Part shown: positions 6,035 through 6,621 of the stretch, piece by piece
How the letters are laid out: each line of letters begins with the position of its first letter
Position numbering within the stretch: position 1 is the first letter of the stretch
Assembly (NCBI GenBank): GCA_029882725.1
Contig: JAOUKG010000159.1
Span: forward strand, 1 to 6,621
Reading direction: 5' to 3'
Source of the DNA: Cyclobacteriaceae bacterium
GTDB taxonomy: Bacteria > Bacteroidota > Bacteroidia > Cytophagales > Cyclobacteriaceae
Length of the DNA: 6,621 nt
The notes under the pieces: model-generated
Database searches by the model: none
What the model was told of the DNA's origin: nothing
What the model saw: only the letters and a program-made list of their open reading frames with translations
Position numbers and translations under genes: made by a program

Positions 6035-6621
6035 CTATTTCGCACATTCCCTGCCAATCATAGCCCACTTTCTATTTTCGCCCCAGCGATACCCTCCAAT
6101 TCCTCCACCCGATTGAATAACCCGATGGCAAGGAATGAGATATGCTACAGGATTACTTCCAATGGCTGTACCTACAGCTCTCGACGCTTTAGGTTTTCCT
6201 ATTTGCTTTGCCAAATGGCCATAGGAACTTAATTTACCTTCCGGAATTTTTAACAAAGCCTCCCACACTTTAAGTTGGAAGCCCGTACCTTTTACATGTA
6301 AATCAAGAGTGTCCACTGTATTCCCTTTCGGGGAAAATAACGAACGCGCCTTCTCCTGATGTGTATCACTTCCTTCCTTAAAACGGGCATATGGAAAGGT
6401 CTCGAGAAGAGTATCCAAAGGATTTTGATATCCGTCGGTAAACACCAAATGACAAATTCCTTTTTGAGTGGAGGCTATCAAAATTTCCCCGAAAGGGCTC
6501 TTTTCGAAAGAATAAGTAATACTGAGTTCACGGCCGCCATTTTTATATTCTGCCGGCGTCATGCCTTCAATTGTTATAAAAAGGTCGTGCAACCTTCCCG
6601 TTCCCGATAATCCCGTTTCAT
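6035..6621 (-). CDS. Ada-type AraC-family regulator / methylated-DNA-protein-cysteine methyltransferase (N-terminus outside the window)
   Basis: The frame is open to the right edge, so the true start lies beyond 6621. The first visible residues, ETGLSGTGRLHDLFITIEGM, followed by TPAEYKNGG, are the end of an AraC-type helix-turn-helix domain as found in Ada proteins. After a short linker comes the complete methyltransferase: N-terminal sheet ITYSFEKSPFGEILIAST, then the C-terminal catalytic domain with GTGFQLKVWEAL, the helix-turn-helix around GKLSSYGHLAKQIGKPKASRAVG (read as two parts, GKLSSYGHLAKQIGK and PKASRAVG), and the active-site PCHRVI with the methyl-accepting cysteine encoded at 6128-6130. 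IGGYRWG follows near the C-terminus. The enzyme irreversibly takes the methyl group from O6-methylguanine, and Ada-type fusions also regulate the adaptive response. Flavobacterial relatives often lack the Zn-cysteine phosphotriester domain, but that part is not visible here. The gene converges with the SGNH gene, 12 bp away. Confidence 0.9.
   Translation of the reverse strand, partial: ETGLSGTGRLHDLFITIEGMTPAEYKNGGRELSITYSFEKSPFGEILIASTQKGICHLVFTDGYQNPLDTLLETFPYARFKEGSDTHQEKARSLFSPKGNTVDTLDLHVKGTGFQLKVWEALLKIPEGKLSSYGHLAKQIGKPKASRAVGTAIGSNPVAYLIPCHRVIQSGGGIGGYRWGENRKWAMIGRECAK

Noticed and set aside
6035..6592. Stand-alone Ogt-type methyltransferase starting on TTG at 6592
   Set aside because: The same frame continues upstream with conserved AraC-type sequence to the window edge, so the start is outside.
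1..6621. CRISPR array, tRNA, rRNA, insertion sequence, toxin-antitoxin or defence genes
   Set aside because: I found no spaced direct repeats, tRNA-like cloverleaf, transposase motif or defence-family motif in either strand.

Overview
The window looks like ordinary chromosomal sequence from a member of the Bacteroidota, most likely a marine-type Flavobacteriaceae. The base composition is AT-rich, the DusB, DUF2007-like and AraC-Ada proteins read like flavobacterial versions, and there are no strong Shine-Dalgarno sequences before the genes. Possible Bacteroidota-type -7 elements (TAnnTTTG-like) lie before several starts. The taxonomic call is inference from protein style, not a database match.

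Layout. 1-198 (-) is the N-terminal part of a small DUF2007-like protein, cut off by the left edge. It overlaps by 8 bp the end of a CPBP-family intramembrane protease (191-1135, -). A 42-bp divergent spacer holding the perfect palindrome GTAAATTTAC separates the protease from dusB (1178-2170, +), a tRNA-dihydrouridine synthase that must start on TTG. A 318-bp gap follows (2171-2488). It contains a 32-bp perfect palindrome, a GC-rich hairpin and a protein-like open stretch without a start, possibly a gene remnant. An NAD(P)-dependent aldehyde dehydrogenase of the Sad/YneI succinate-semialdehyde type is at 2489-3844 (-). Divergent from it is a two-gene, translationally coupled unit: an exported PD40 beta-propeller protein (3975-4934, +) and an exported two-domain SGNH/GDSL hydrolase (4931-6022, +). 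Converging on that unit with only 12 bp between is an Ada-type protein (6035-6621, -). Its AraC-type DNA-binding part runs off the right edge and its methyltransferase domain is complete.

How the genes relate. The CPBP and DUF2007-like genes form one transcription unit, and the PD40 and SGNH genes form another that probably acts in the periplasm or at the cell surface. DusB (tRNA modification), the aldehyde dehydrogenase (metabolism) and the Ada-type protein (alkylation repair) are independent housekeeping or stress functions. I see no mobile element, tRNA, rRNA, CRISPR array or defence system. The most unusual DNA is the 2171-2488 gap. The most useful corrections are the TTG start of dusB and the recognition that the methyltransferase is the C-terminal half of a longer AraC-fusion protein.
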